Shown here one piece after another: positions 20,945 through 32,878 of a stretch of 64,000 bases of DNA. The notes beneath the pieces are model-generated. The model ran no database searches. It was not told the DNA's origin and was given only the letters and a program-made list of their open reading frames with translations. This stretch comes from Luzula sylvatica (Eukaryota > Streptophyta > Magnoliopsida > Poales > Juncaceae), in assembly GCA_946800325.1 (NCBI GenBank), contig OX326961.1, positions 49,393,793 to 49,457,792 of the forward strand, written 5' to 3'. The first letter of the stretch is position 1, and each line of letters starts with the position of its first letter. Made by a program: the position numbers and the translations under genes.

Positions 20945-21283
20945 TCCGTTATAACGGAATATGAGTCCGTTACAACGGATTGAGTGAAAAATTCTGGCGC
21001 AAGGTGTGAGATGAACGTCCGTTACAACGGATGAAACTCCGTTATAACGCACTAAACTGGTCCGTTATAACGAACAGGGGTTGCGTTGCAACGGATTGGT
21101 TAATCCGTTACAACGGACCACGATGTCCGTTACAACGTACTAGTACGAGTAATATTGAATGTTTTTCCTTGCTGGTCCGTTACAACGTAAGTAAGTTGCG
21201 TTACAACGGAGTACCAACAGACTGAAAGTCAGGTACAAACCGAATGGTCCGTTATAACGCAAGTTAGGTTCCGTTACAACGGA
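20945..21283. promoter_or_regulatory. Array of 12 TCCGTTAYAACGGA palindromes in the Athila-like LTR
   Basis: Units lie at about 20945, 20966, 21018, 21038, 21061, 21082, 21104, 21126, 21176, 21197, 21248 and 21270. Most are perfect or one to two bases off TCCGTT-AY-AACGGA. In element orientation the array lies about 750-1090 bp downstream of the TATA box, so it would be transcribed. A copy is at 17095-17438. Role unknown. Confidence 0.72.
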
Positions 21284-21916
21284 GTTTGTTCTGGATTTCG
21301 AATTTCTAATTTGAATTGAGGATTGAATTGAATGTTTGTTTTGAGATTAAACCAAGGGAGATTTAGGCTAATTTCAAGGCAGTAATTAAAAGTAAGAGAT
21401 CAAGTAAAAACACCAACAAAGATTGATTCAAGTAAACGAGAACTAAGATTCATTAAACTAAGAATTCTTTACACAAATCCAATTCGAATTTAAACTACAA
21501 TAATTTCAAGAAAGGAAAGAAAACACCTAGAGAGATGAAGTGAGCTTCGAGTCTCGTCTTGGATGCCTTCTCCGTTGCTTTGAGATGCTAGTGAGCTAGT
21601 CGCCTCGCACAACGTTTCCTTTCGTACCGATCCACTCGCCAATCGAAGAGAGCTTCGTACCGGTTGAGTGAACTCGAGATTGCAAGAAGTCCAATTGGAA
21701 GAAAGCTCCCGAGTGGAATATAGAATGCTCGACTCCTTGCTTGCGTGGATTCGGATGAAGAAAGCTCCACCTCAATCCTCGCAACTCGATCTTCGTCGAA
21801 GTGTAAACCGAATCACCGAATGAAGTGAGCTTCTATTCGGTGATCGATCTTAGAAAATTATCGTTCGTAGTTGCAATTCTTGCGTGTTCTTGAAAGTTCT
21901 TGGACTTGCTTAAGAT

Positions 21917-21917
21917 G

Positions 21918-21987
<70 letters not shown>
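21917..21987. repeat. (GA)n microsatellite in the LTR
   Basis: About 35 GA units. In element orientation this is a CT tract about 50-120 bp downstream of the TATA box, a position typical of pyrimidine-rich plant leaders. Confidence 0.95.
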
Positions 21988-21990
<3 letters not shown>

Positions 21991-22033
21991 TGGGCGTAAA
22001 AGGGCGTGCCCCAATTCGTGGCCCTTTTTGTCT

Positions 22034-22041
22034 TATTTATA
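22034..22041 (-). promoter_or_regulatory. TATA box of the Athila-like LTR
   Basis: TATAAATA on the minus strand, within GCTATAAATAAG, about 410 bp into the LTR and followed by the CT tract. It places U3 as roughly 22452-22010. Confidence 0.65.
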
Positions 22042-22457
22042 GCACTCACGGAGTCTTCTTATTGGCCACGAGTTGGTGAAGAAGATTGAGGGTAATGAGG
22101 TAATTTTCATCAAAGGTAGGTGGGCTGGATAAGGGCTAAGGATTGAGTGGTTTTCGTATAAACTTGTCTGTAAGTTTTCATCATGATGATTGTTTGCCTC
22201 CCGTCTCATTCAAGTACCGAATATATCGGTGTAATATATCGTTTTCACTCCTCTTGACGTGTTCGAGACAACTACACTCTCCAAATTCCCAGAAACTCCT
22301 TCTAATACCTGTGATTAAGCAATAAAACACATTTAGTGAAGATTTATTCATGATATCTCAAATATGATTAGTAAAGTATATATAATTGTTCTTCACAAAG
22401 GCTAAAGTCCCCAAATTAAGTATTAAATTTGTGCTTAATTTGCCTCACATCAGTCGA

Positions 22458-22982
22458 AGGTAAATTTTTTTTAATCCGTATTTGTTATTTACTAGCGAGT
22501 AAATGCTCAACAGAGATAGTCGCGAATATCTCTTGCGGCTTCGCAATCTCAAGGACATTTGTTGCCAAGTGATTTATACTGTTTTACTAATGAGTTTTTT
22601 GTTGGTGAAATCGAGCAAGTGTCTTTTTTGGGAGTTCAGTTTTTGATTTTCCTACCGTAATAGGGTGAAATAAATTCCTTGCTTAGCTAGCCCACGTGCA
22701 TTCTACCGCAAAAAAGGAAATCCTTAACAAAATAGAACAATTTTGAACTTAATTTATGTTTTACTACAATTTTTGCAACGATGATACACACCCCGCTAAA
22801 AATACCACGCAGCTAACCCGCAACTCCATAATTTACCTATTTTATCATTTATTAGCATTAATTACTTGCCATTTAATTGGTTGGGGGTTATTTGGGGGGT
22901 GAAATGTGCGGGGTGCCTAGTTTTATTGCAATTTTTGTGGTGTTTTCTGCCTTCGATGTTGTAAGGATGAATAATTGATACA
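22458..22982. other. Spacer; possible remains of TRAPPC1 3' flank and an old MITE
   Basis: The first bases continue the TRAPPC1 3' flank (AAGGTAA, compare 34337). The rest is non-coding. ACACCCCGC (22787) and an inverted GCGGGGTG (22908) could be the ends of a small old MITE, but no target duplication was found. Confidence 0.35.
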
Positions 22983-23494
22983 CAATGTTATGCGTATACT
23001 TCAAAAATCAAACCGTATCGCATCGGATACCGATACTTGTCGGATACGTATCGGATACTCCACGTGACGTATTCGAATATTTTATTTTAAAATAATGTCG
23101 GATACTTCTCGTATACTTGCAGATATTTGTAGATATTTTATTTTTAAAATAATGTCAGATACTTCTCAGATACTTTCAGATATTTATAATGCATCAATAA
23201 ATATATTTGGATAACAAAAATATAAATTTTAAATTGAAATAAAACAGTAATACATATAAGTAATTAACAAAATATAATAAATATTTGCTTAATAGGGAGT
23301 AATTTTTGTATTTAAATTTTTTTAGTATATTTAATGTCAAAAATATAATATATAAAATACAAAATATATATAAATTACAATTAAAAAAAATATTATATAT
23401 AATAGATGTATTGAGTATTGTATCCTATTTGTTTTTTAAAATTGTCGTATTGCCGTATTCATATCGTGTCGGATACCGTATCCTTGCAACATAG
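22983..23494. mobile_element. hAT-type MITE, GGATACGG-repeat family, copy 1 (512 bp)
   Basis: An 8-bp duplication TTGATACA flanks it (22975-22982 and 23495-23502). Ends CAATGTTATGC and, inverted, CTATGTTGCAA are imperfect TIRs. The outer 80 bp at each end are rich in the interleaved tract CGGATAC/GTATCCG, and the centre is AT-rich. It is the same family as 45500-46026. No coding capacity. Confidence 0.85.
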
Positions 23495-23905
23495 TTGATA
23501 CATCATAATGATTTAAATTTAATGAAGGATACATGTAATATTGTTTAGTAGAAAACAGTTCAGTAAAAATAGAAATGTCAACAAAGAAATTAACCAGTTT
23601 AAGACGAGTTTAAAGTTAAATACCTAATTTTCCACTTTGCACCTTTAAAAAAGGGGGAATTTCTCATGTATCCCTCTAAAACTTGCAAATTACAAATTTA
23701 TCCTTCTAAAATAGATAATTACATATTTATCCCTATTAAACTTGACTTATTTCAAATTTCTCTAAACTTAACAGATAAGTTAGATTTAACAGAAAAATAA
23801 TTTAATGACTAATTTACCCCTAATGTGAACCCGAAATCTGCTAATAATCAAACCCTAAACCCGTTAAGAATTTTAGACTTAAGTAGAGAAGCATCTTCTC
23901 CAAAC

Positions 23906-24729
23906 CAATGTTGTAAAAAAACACCGAAAAACACCGAAAAACGGTCGAAAAACGGTGTTACGGTGGAAGACCGTTCCGTTTTTTGCCGTAACGTTTCAAA
24001 AAACGGTCAAACGTTTTTTAACTGTGTTTGACCGTTTTTTTGACCAAAAAATGTTTTTAACCCGTTTTACATACCGATTTTTTCTTCTAATTATTTTGGG
24101 CCCGATTTTTTTTTAATTTTTTGAGCAGTTATTTTTCTCGACAAATGATTTATTTTTCATCGAGTCTCTGTTTTAGTACTTCTTCATCTTCGCGACATTG
24201 GTTGGGATGCTCCATTCTTCAGTTCTTCACGATTGACTAAAGGATGACGTCGGCTCGGTTTAATTTACGACAATGGCTGCTCTCTTCTTCTCCACAACAA
24301 AACTAATCTCTTCTGCACGAATTATGATTGCGAGTGCTAAGTTTATTTAATTTGTGCTAATTTGATATGGCAATGGATGAGGAGAATGTGAAATTCGTCA
24401 TTAACGAGGGATCAACTCCGACGAATTTGGTCCCAAATGATGTTAATGATTTTACGCCTTAGTTTTTTTTTATTTAAATTTATATTTTGATGTTACATTT
24501 ATGTTGGACATTCGTTTTGATGTTACGTTTATATTGGACATTGTTTATGTTATTTTTTTATTATTAAAAAATTAAATTATTATATATTTTTTGTTTTATC
24601 CATAATTTTTAATTAAATTATTATCGATTTCGGTGACTGTTTTTTTTTACTGTTTTTCGACCGTTTTACGGTATTCCCGTAAAACGGTCCCCGACCGTTC
24701 CGTACCGTTTTCCGTATTTTACAACATTG
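23906..24729. mobile_element. hAT-type MITE with ACGGT-repeat arms (824 bp)
   Basis: Perfect 8-bp duplication CTCCAAAC (23898-23905, 24730-24737). The TIR CAATGTTGTAAAA is perfect at both ends. Subterminal blocks repeat ACCGTTTT/AAAACGGT (23940-24020 and 24650-24715). The end sequence resembles other MITEs here that start CAATGTT. No transposase. Confidence 0.88.
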
Positions 24730-24737
24730 CTCCAAAC

Positions 24738-26914
24738 TATGAACATGGCGGCAGCTTCTCCAAAATCATATTCTCCAAAATTAATTGGCTACCAAGCTGC
24801 GATCTGGACTTTGACGAGTTGGGGACTACTCTAAATCATGACGACATCTTTGCTGAATCTCCAATTCGCCGAAGCTGGTGAAGCTCGTCTAGGTGACCCG
24901 GTCGATCGGAAGGCTAACACAACTGCGGTAATGATCTGGCGATATTCAGGTAATTCTCCATCGAAATCGCATCTTGGTGCTTGCACTCTTTCAATTTACA
25001 GTTTCTCTCGAATCACATCTTGGTAATTGTATAGTATAAAATCCATCAAAATTTTCCAGTTGGGATTTTGAGTTGTAAAAAACCATCGAAAATTTTCAGT
25101 TGAGAATTTTGAGTTGTAAAATTCTTCGAAAATTTTGTTACCTCATTTCTCGAGAATAATATTTCAGTCATCACTCTTTTCTAATTTGTGCCTATCTTTT
25201 ATTTGTAATTCATGGATAAGAAAGGATTGTTAATACTAATAATTTGTAATTGAGGTAATTTATGACTTTTTATAGCTTCAATTTTCAATTTCAACCCTAA
25301 ATTTTGAAAAATCTTGTCGTAATTCAATATTATTTGCTTTTAAAGTAGGTGAACTCAACACTTGGCTAAGATACGAGGTCCGTTAATGAAGTTGAACCGA
25401 AGATAATCGAGTCATAAAAGTAAGAACCGTTAGTATATTTAAGCTAAGAGAAGTTTCCCGTTCATGACGTGTGAGGAAGTTCATGATCGAGCCTGGCCTT
25501 TGCAAGAGAATTGCTAAGAAGTCCTGTCCAGGTCAACATCGGAAACATCGTAATAAAAAGGACCGTGATGCATATGGAGAAGCAAAGGCAGTTGGAATTA
25601 TTTTGAGAAATCAAGAAAAAGGATCGAGGTGATTGTGTTTTGCGCATATGGAGAAACATTGTAATAAAAATGAATTGATGTCTTTTGGTGCGTTGGCCAT
25701 TAACGGAGAAAGAGGATCGAAGGTGATTGTGCTAAGCTTTATCGAGAGAATGTGCAGTTAGCTTTTTTATTAGCAAACTAAGAATATATATATACATTGT
25801 AATTTCCAATGTTGTAATAAAAATGAATTGATGTCTGATCTGAATTGGAGATGAATACGAAGTTGTATAAATTGGTGTAAAATATATACGTTCTAACCTT
25901 CAAATTTGTATATATGAATTTGTACATGATGATAAGGGCTGGAAAATGAAAATTGTTTATGTAATACATGACAGGATGTTACTAAAAGAATGAAAAATGG
26001 TGAATGCTATTTAGTAAATGAAACAAAATGGATGCAAATTCAACTCGCGCATGGTTTACAACATCAAATGGTTCGAACATATGAACAAAAATAATTTACT
26101 GAGCAACTGACATTTTTTTATTATTAAACATCAGAATTGTAAGACCATTGTTATAAATTGTTCACATGTAAAACATGTACAATACTTCTTTATTTCATTT
26201 GGTAAATTTTTCCATACCCCCAATCTCTCAATTCACAAAAAATCTTACAGATCCTAACAATGTAACAGTCACAAATCTCACCAATCCTAACAATGTATCA
26301 ATCACACAAACGATCAACTCAATTCACATTCGATAGTGCTAATTCATCATAATCTACACTTTTAATTATCCTTGATTCTCATTTCATAGTCGCAATTCTC
26401 CTCCATTAGCGCTTCATACTCCTGATTCTCCTAAATTATCACTTCATCTTCTAAATCTTCTGAATTAACACTAAATAATGTCAATTCTTGATTAGTGGTC
26501 ACATCAATTTCGTACCGAGTCGAAACTGACATGGGCTCGAATCAATATTTCAGAAGGGTGTGAATACTGGTACGACCGAAGAGAAGAATGAGTCAATGAC
26601 CAGACAAAGATGTAATACGACATTTGGCGATTCATGTATGGTTGGATACTGGCAAAAATTGTCCGGAACTCGTCAGAAAAAAAACGATAAGAAGGGATAT
26701 GGCGCCTCTGATGTGAACACCCGGTCTTGAATGCGAACAAGGAGGAAGGGTTCTGTTCGCCATTCTGTTCGCCGTAGGGTCACTAATCGCTAGGTTTGTG
26801 TCTATCTTTGCATGCTAGGATTCTACTAGAAGGGTTTCACAATTCTTCGACGGGGGAAAGAGAGAAGTGAGAAGGGAGAAGTTCGGATGAAGATTTTCAG
26901 GTGGGTTCATGACC
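24738..26914. other. Non-coding or decayed region, no recognisable gene
   Basis: AT-rich sequence with short open frames only. A possible exon-like stretch near 24838-24950, ending TTCAG|GTAATT, and another at 26500-26760 encode nothing I recognise. Confidence 0.4.
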
Positions 26915-26922
26915 ATGAGAAG

Positions 26923-27100
26923 CAGGCCCGGCCCTGGACTTTGGCCCAGTTGGCCCAGGTCACAGGCCTCCAAAAACAAAAAAGCCTCTCATATTTTATA
27001 TTTAACACTATACATATAATACCAATAGATAAAATCCACAATAAAAAAGAAATCCAAACCACCAGACCCGTTAATACAATCGGGTCCGTGTCCATTAACA

Positions 27101-27132
<32 letters not shown>

Positions 27133-28359
27133 GGTACCATCGTATAACCTAGGTTAGGTCGTGAGTGACTCTTATCGTAGCTGTCTGGGCGACGCGACGA
27201 CTGCACGGCGACCCGACGACTGCACGGCGACGCGACGGGTCTGATGATGAGAGGCAGAGCTAGTCGTTTCTCTCCTCGAAACTCGATTTCTCTGGTGTTT
27301 CGAGTATTTCTCCAATTTTTCTGGTGTTTTGAGCATTTCTCTAATTTGTTAGCAATTTACAAAAGGTATAATCAATTTTAGTTAGTTTAATTTGTTGAAA
27401 TCGTATTTAATTTGTTGATAATCTATTTGAGTTAGTTTAATTTGCTGAAATCGTATTTAATTTGCTGATAATCAATTTGAGTAAGTTTAATTTGCTGAAA
27501 TCTTATTTAATTTGCTGAAAATTGTGTTGAATTTGTTCTTGTGCTGAAATTTTGTGTTCTTGTGCTGATAATCTGGTATCTAGTTTGTGTTTTTTTTAGC
27601 TGATAATATGGTATTTAATTTGTGTTTGTGTAATTGTATAATTATGCTGTCAAATTATGTTTAATTAGCTGAAAATTGTGTATTGATTGTATTGTTCTCT
27701 GGTATTTAATTGAGTTAGTTTAATTTGCTGAAAATTGTCATGTCAAATTGTATAATCTAGTTTGTATGTTTGTATAATTTAGGTTCTATTAATATTTTAA
27801 TTTAGTTTGTATGTTTGTATAATTTAGTTTGTCAAATTTGTATAATTTAGTCTCTATTAATAGTGTATAATTTGTTCTCTGACGTGTATTAATTTAGTTT
27901 GTATGATTTGTATAATTTTGTTTCATTTAATTTTGTTGCATTTAACTTGTATAATTTGTATAATTCTAAAATTTGTGTTGTCAATCGTATTTAGTTTGTA
28001 TGATTGTATTGTTTGTATGATTGAATTGTTTGTATTTTGCTTAATTGTTTAGTTAAATTATGGAAATTTTGTAAGTATTTCTTTGTATTTGTAGTTATAA
28101 TCATGATGCGTAAAAGAACTTTTATGTCGGGAAATGAGAAAAGAAAAAATAAAGAAAAACACGAAAATTTTATTCAATCTCAAAGAGGCGTCATGAATAT
28201 TCTAGTTATATGTTTTGTAATATTTTGATCTTAATTTTATGAATATTTCTTTAGTTCTAAATTTAAAAATATTTTTCATTATTATATGATATAATTTCGT
28301 AATTTTTGAATTATCGTAACATCATGTCACAGGCCTCCGAAAATTCAGGACCGGGCCTG
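26923..28359. mobile_element. Deletion derivative of a hAT (Tip100/zf-MYM-like) transposon (1437 bp)
   Basis: Perfect 8-bp duplication ATGAGAAG (26915-26922 and 28360-28367). Termini CAGGCCCGGCCCTG and, inverted, CAGGCCCGGTCCTG differ by one base; a second inverted block GTCACAGGCCTCC lies inside both ends. It includes a TC microsatellite (27109-27131), repeated AATTTGCTGAAA/TTTGTATAATTTAG phrases, and a remnant of the transposase N terminus near the right end. Confidence 0.9.
28103..28228 (+). pseudogene. hAT transposase N-terminal remnant
   Basis: The frame MMRKRTFMSGNEKRKNKEKH..NFIQSQRG resembles the start of plant Tip100-type hAT transposases (K-R-K-x-x-SG-x-x-KRK-K..IxSQ-G). Only about 30 residues are recognisable before a stop. 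The remainder was deleted. Confidence 0.6.
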
Positions 28360-28367
28360 ATGAGAAG

Positions 28368-29162
28368 GATCCGTGGGACAATGAAGAAAAAAATGAAGAA
28401 ACGAGGAGAAGAGCCAAGTAATGGAGAGTCAAGTTAATTATGGGTTTGTGAAAATAATAAAGGGCATTTTTGTCATTAACATGTATATTTGTCATTTTAA
28501 TAAAATTTAAAATTTAAAATATTAGTTAATTTAACAGATATTTAACAGTAGGAGAAATTTGATATTTATAAATTTTTAAGTGAACATATATGATATTAAT
28601 TGAGTTTAGAAGGAACATATATGTTATTAGTTGTTTTAGAGAAATAAATTTGTTATTTGCCCGTTTAAAAAATTATTTCCCTTTCTTGACTGGTCTTTGA
28701 TCTTTAATGATGAGCAACCGATTCCACTTTGTACCTTTAAAAAATGGGGTTATATATGGTACCCTGAAACATCACCCAACACCCACGATATTGGGGGGGC
28801 CAATTCGCATCTCTCATTTTTTGTATCAAAAAATGTATTAACCGTTAATTGAAATTATTATTTTTGTTAATAAATAGTATAATTGTATTAACCGATAATT
28901 AACTTCGAATTAATCGTTAATTCAAAATTGAATTAACAAACAATTGAAATGGTTGGGTGCAATTTGGGGTTTCATATATTCACCAAACTCTTTAACCTTG
29001 CCTTCCAATTCATAAACCATCCTTTGCCTAGAATTATTGAGTAAACATGCTCTCCTTATAATCTTCTTTCAAAACAAGGCTTTATTTAGTGAAACCTAAA
29101 ACTAAAAATAAAAAGAGCATTAGTTCAAAAAGAGAGAGAGGTGTTCTATTATAACAACAAAG
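28368..29162. other. Upstream region of the plus-strand WAK locus
   Basis: Non-coding. TTCCACTTTGTACCTTTAAA at 28722 is a direct repeat of 23634-23653 (TTCCACTTTGCACCTTTAAA). The stretch 28748-28980 has loosely inverted ends and may be an old MITE. GAGAGAGAGG and TATTATAACAAC lie within 30 bp of the WAK start codon. Confidence 0.4.
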
Positions 29163-32100
29163 ATGATGATAATTGGAGTTATTTTAACAATGCAGATTTT
29201 ACACGGAACAGTCGAAGCTACATTAGTTATGGCTAAGCCTGGTTGCCCCGAAACATGCGGCAACATCAGGATCCGGTTCCCATTTGGCATCGGGCCGGGT
29301 TGTTACGATGATCGTTTTGAGGTAACCTGCAACCAAAACAGCGACACTCCCAAGCTATTTTTAAGTGATGGCAGAACTGAAGTACTCGAGATCTCTTTGC
29401 AAGAATTTATCGTTCGTGCTAAAAGTAGCAGTATATTGACCGTTCCCTATGTAGAGAACGGGAACACTTCTGTTTGGATTATTGATAACGGCGCCTTCTC
29501 TGTCTCGACCGAAAGAAATGTAATTGTTGCCTTTGGATGCGATATATTACTCCAAGCTACCGGTTTCTCTAACATATCCCGTCTCTCTTACCGAAACCCC
29601 GAATTCCCGCTCGGTGCTTGCGTGTCAGTGTGCTCCTCCTCCTTTGATGGCTCATGCTTTGGATTCGCCTGCTGTCAATCTCCCATCCGTTCCTGGGGCT
29701 TTTCAGTCAGGGAATCTTTTAGTCTTCAATTCACACAAGTGACAACAGGAAAGGCATCAGTGAAAGAATTATACAAGTTCATAAAGGATCCAAATTTTGC
29801 TGGCTCTTTAGATTTGAGCTCAACAGAGAGGGACTTCTGGAAGAAATTCTGGAATATTAAAGGAATACAGCCAAGAATAAAGTTGTTTCTATGGAGAGTA
29901 ATTCATGACTCTATACCAACAAACGAAAATCTGCACAAAAGAATACCAACTCTGGATCCTATGTGTCCATTGTGCAAATCAGCTGTAGAGACTACCAAAC
30001 ACTGCCTCTTTCTATGTCCTCTTTCTTTCCAGTTCTGGTCAGTTTCGCCCATCACCATTCACAACATTGATCTGAGTAGAACAATAATGGCCATTATTGA
30101 TCAGTGGTGTTTTAAAGCCGGAGCATCTAACATCTGTCTACTGTTCTCTTTAATCTGGGAATGGTGGAAGGCTCGTAATGAATGGGTGTTTCAAAAATCA
30201 CGGCCAGATAATTTTACCATCATCTCCAGAGCATTTTTAAACGTGAGTAGGGGAGGATACACCGAGCAATTAGATATCCCTAATTCGGTCCAACAGCCTA
30301 ACCCGGTATTAATTATATCAGGTCATGACCTGATATGTAATACAGATTTTTCAGGAGATGATAAAGGAAATATTGGGATTGGTTTTACCCTCAAGGATAA
30401 GAAAAACAATCTATTATGGGCTGCAGCAAGGTATCAAACTGGAGTTCTCCAGTCCGTAGAAGGAGAATTATGGGGATTGGCCAGTGCAATGGAATTTGTG
30501 TACAATTTCCATAACGGGTTGAGATGTATTTTTTGTGCAGATAATGTCGAGGCAATTCGAGTGCTTAGTTCCCTGCCACAAGACGAAGTCGGAAGAGAGG
30601 AGGAACTGAGTTCATGGCGCGCCATTCAAAGGGCCCGAGACTGCCTCGCATGGAAACGAAGATTGAAGGATCCAACTTTCTTGCATATACCGCGACAACA
30701 CAATGTGGAAGCCAATATGTTGGCAAATATGGCTAGGATCGTCCAGAAAGATTATCAGGACTCATGCCTTCCAGTCCTGTTACACTGAAGGCTTAGATCA
30801 CTGATGGGAATATGTCACTTAGTAGTGAATTTAGTTTTCTTTTCAGTTTATTAATCGAGTTTAGTTAGATAGTTTTTCCTTTTTGAGGGTATGTATTGCC
30901 CTATCTCTGGTTAGAGTTTAGTTCAGTGTTGTAAGAAGACTATTTATTTTGTTTCTAAGTTAAGCGCCTACGGGCTTTTCACCAAAAAAAAATTCACACA
31001 TCTGAGTAGCAGCCTAAATAAATTAAAAAAAGTAAATCAGAACAGAGGCCTCATAGTCGAGACTGAGTGGTTCAATACAAATTTCAGAACGTTAGAATGG
31101 TTGTTAGGTCCATTTTCAGAGCCAAGGGCTTCGAGTGACTCCCTGGTGATCCCTTTCGTGCTAGATTGGGATTATAGTCCTGGCAATCAAAGCTTAAGTG
31201 AGAACACCAATTGTTCCTCTGGTGTGTTTGAATGCAGTTGCCAACAGGGATTTGAAGGCAACCCTTTCGTGATTGGTGGATGCCAAGGTATACAATACAT
31301 TATAAGCTAGATTTCCTTACATAACTAAGCAAAAACCCAACCAAAAAAGAAAAGATCAAAATAAAAATCAATAATATTGGCTTATTGATTTATTGATTTA
31401 TCTCAATTTTTCTCTCATTGACATTTCACTGATTTCAGACATCAATGAATGCACACTTCCAGATGTTTATCGTTGCCATGGTACATGCATCAACAAATTA
31501 GGGACATATGAATGCAACTGCTACCCAGGAAGTGAAAGCAATGATGCAAACGTTGGACCATGCTCACCATCTTCAAAGCCTAATAGTGGAAACATATCAG
31601 GTTGCACCGTTAGTTCCATAAATCAAGAGATTTTCACAATTGTATAAATAACCTCATCACTAATGTATATATTCCCATATTTTATTTACTTTGTCTAGGT
31701 CAGATAATCATAATAGGTGTTTGCACTGGCTTTGGACTCATCTTTTTTCTTCTTGGGGGCCTCTCGCTAATCCGGTGGTTTAGGATAAGAAGGTCTAAGA
31801 AATTAAGAAGGGTGTTCTTCAAGAGAAATCACGGGCTTTTGTTAGAACAACTAATTTCGTCGAACAAAGATATCGCAGAAAGGTTGAAGATCTTTAGCTT
31901 AGAAGAGCTTGAGAAGGCAACAAACAAATTTGATCCGACTCGCATTGTGGGTCGTGGCGGGCATGGCGTAGTTTACAAGGGCATATTAACGGACCAACGT
32001 GTCGTCGCCGTTAAAAAATCATCAATGATAATTCAAAAAGAAATCGATCAATTTGTTAACGAGGTTGCTATTCTCTCGCAAATCGACCACAGAAATGTGG

Positions 32101-32878
32101 TTCAGCTTTACGGCTGTTGCTTGGAGTCTCAAGTCCCCCTATTAGTTTACGAGTTCATTTCAAATGGAACCCTATTCAATCATCTTCACCCCGAAGGCGA
32201 CGATGCCTTATCATGGGTGGATCGATTTAGAATTGCGTTGGAGACTGCGAGGGCTTTAGCACATTTACATTCTGCTGCTTCGATATCGGTCTTCCATAGA
32301 GACATCAAGTCTGCGAACATACTGCTTGATGATTATCTTACGGTGAAAGTGTCCGATTTTGGAGCTTCGAGGTTAATTCCAATGGACCAAACCGGCATTA
32401 ATACGGCCATACAAGGAACTCATGGATATTTGGATCCAGAATACCACTACACCGGTCGATTAACTGAAAAAAGCGATGTATTTAGTTTTGGTGTAATTCT
32501 CGCCGAACTGCTAACAAGAGAAAAGCCGATTTCAATTTCCAGATTTGAAATGGGGGAAAATCTTGCAGCATATTTCTGCTCTGCCATGAGAAGAAATTGC
32601 CTCAATGAGATTCTCGACCCGCAAATCACCGAAGAGGAACATAAAATAGAAATCGAAGCAGTGTCTTCTCTAGCAGAAATGTGCTTGAGATTGAGAGGGG
32701 CAGAGAGACCCACCATGAAACAAGTCGAGACGCGAATAAGCGACAATTACACCCTTGGGTGGAAGAAAGATCGAATGAAAGTGAGAACTTGATAAATGAT
32801 CAATTACCTAGCGGTGATTCGACCCGGCAATACAGCCTCGAAACCGAAATGATTTCGTCATCCCATTTTCCTCGATGA
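29163..32878 (+). pseudogene. Wall-associated receptor kinase, LINE-disrupted
   Basis: Exon 1 (29163-31287, including a LINE) encodes a signal peptide (MMIIGVILTMQILHG) and GUB_WAK domain (PGCPETCGNIRIRFPFGIG). After the LINE it resumes with IVETEWFNTNFR, VIPFVLDW and CSCQQGFEGNPF (EGF-like). Exon 2 (31439-31600) is EGF_CA: DINECTLPDVYRCHGTCIN. Exon 3 starts at 31699 with a transmembrane helix and a kinase: GRGGHGVVYKG, VAVKKS, HRDIKSANILLDD, DFGAS. With the LINE removed, exon phases agree and no stop appears, so the gene was intact when hit. Near 32734 a loss of about 20 bp relative to 17650 shifts the frame, ending the protein at 32792 instead of 32878; this removes only the tail after the kinase. 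WAKs sit in the plasma membrane, bind pectin and signal in defence and expansion (family knowledge). Confidence 0.92.
29738..30991 (+). mobile_element. 5'-truncated LINE (L1-type) inserted in the WAK exon
   Basis: A 9-bp target duplication ATTCACACA flanks it (29729-29737 and 30992-31000). It ends in an A tract (30984-30991). The coding part has an RT zinc-binding domain (GIQPRIKLFLWRVIHDSIPT, MCPLCKSAVETTKHCLFLCP) followed by an RNase H-like domain (NIGIGFTLKDKKNNLLWAAA, VEGELWGLASAMEF, HIPRQHNVEANMLANMAR) up to the stop at 30788. The 3' UTR runs 30789-30983. The endonuclease and RT are missing through 5' truncation. The LINE frame continues the WAK frame, so a 541-codon chimeric ORF results. 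Confidence 0.93.

Larger units (their letters stand above)
20765..22452 (-). repeat. Solo LTR of the Athila-like family (1688 bp) with perfect TSD
   Basis: It is flanked by GTCGA at 20760-20764 and 22453-22457. In minus orientation it starts TGATGTGAGG (22452) and ends CTCATCA (20765). It is the only full-length LTR of this family in the window and defines the LTR boundaries of 930-17470. It arose from unequal recombination after insertion just behind the TRAPPC1 copy-1 stop codon. Confidence 0.95.

Noticed and set aside
16915..22452. One LTR spanning 16915-22452 with a large insertion
   Set aside because: The 556-bp LTR part occurs twice, and 20765-22452 has its own perfect GTCGA duplication, so there are two separate insertions of the same family.
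23640..28700. One giant TIR element bounded by CCCTCTAAAAC and GTTTTAGAGAAATAAA-like ends
   Set aside because: There is faint inverted similarity between 23655-23800 and 28480-28680, but no target duplication and no clear ends. It could be chance similarity of AT-rich DNA.
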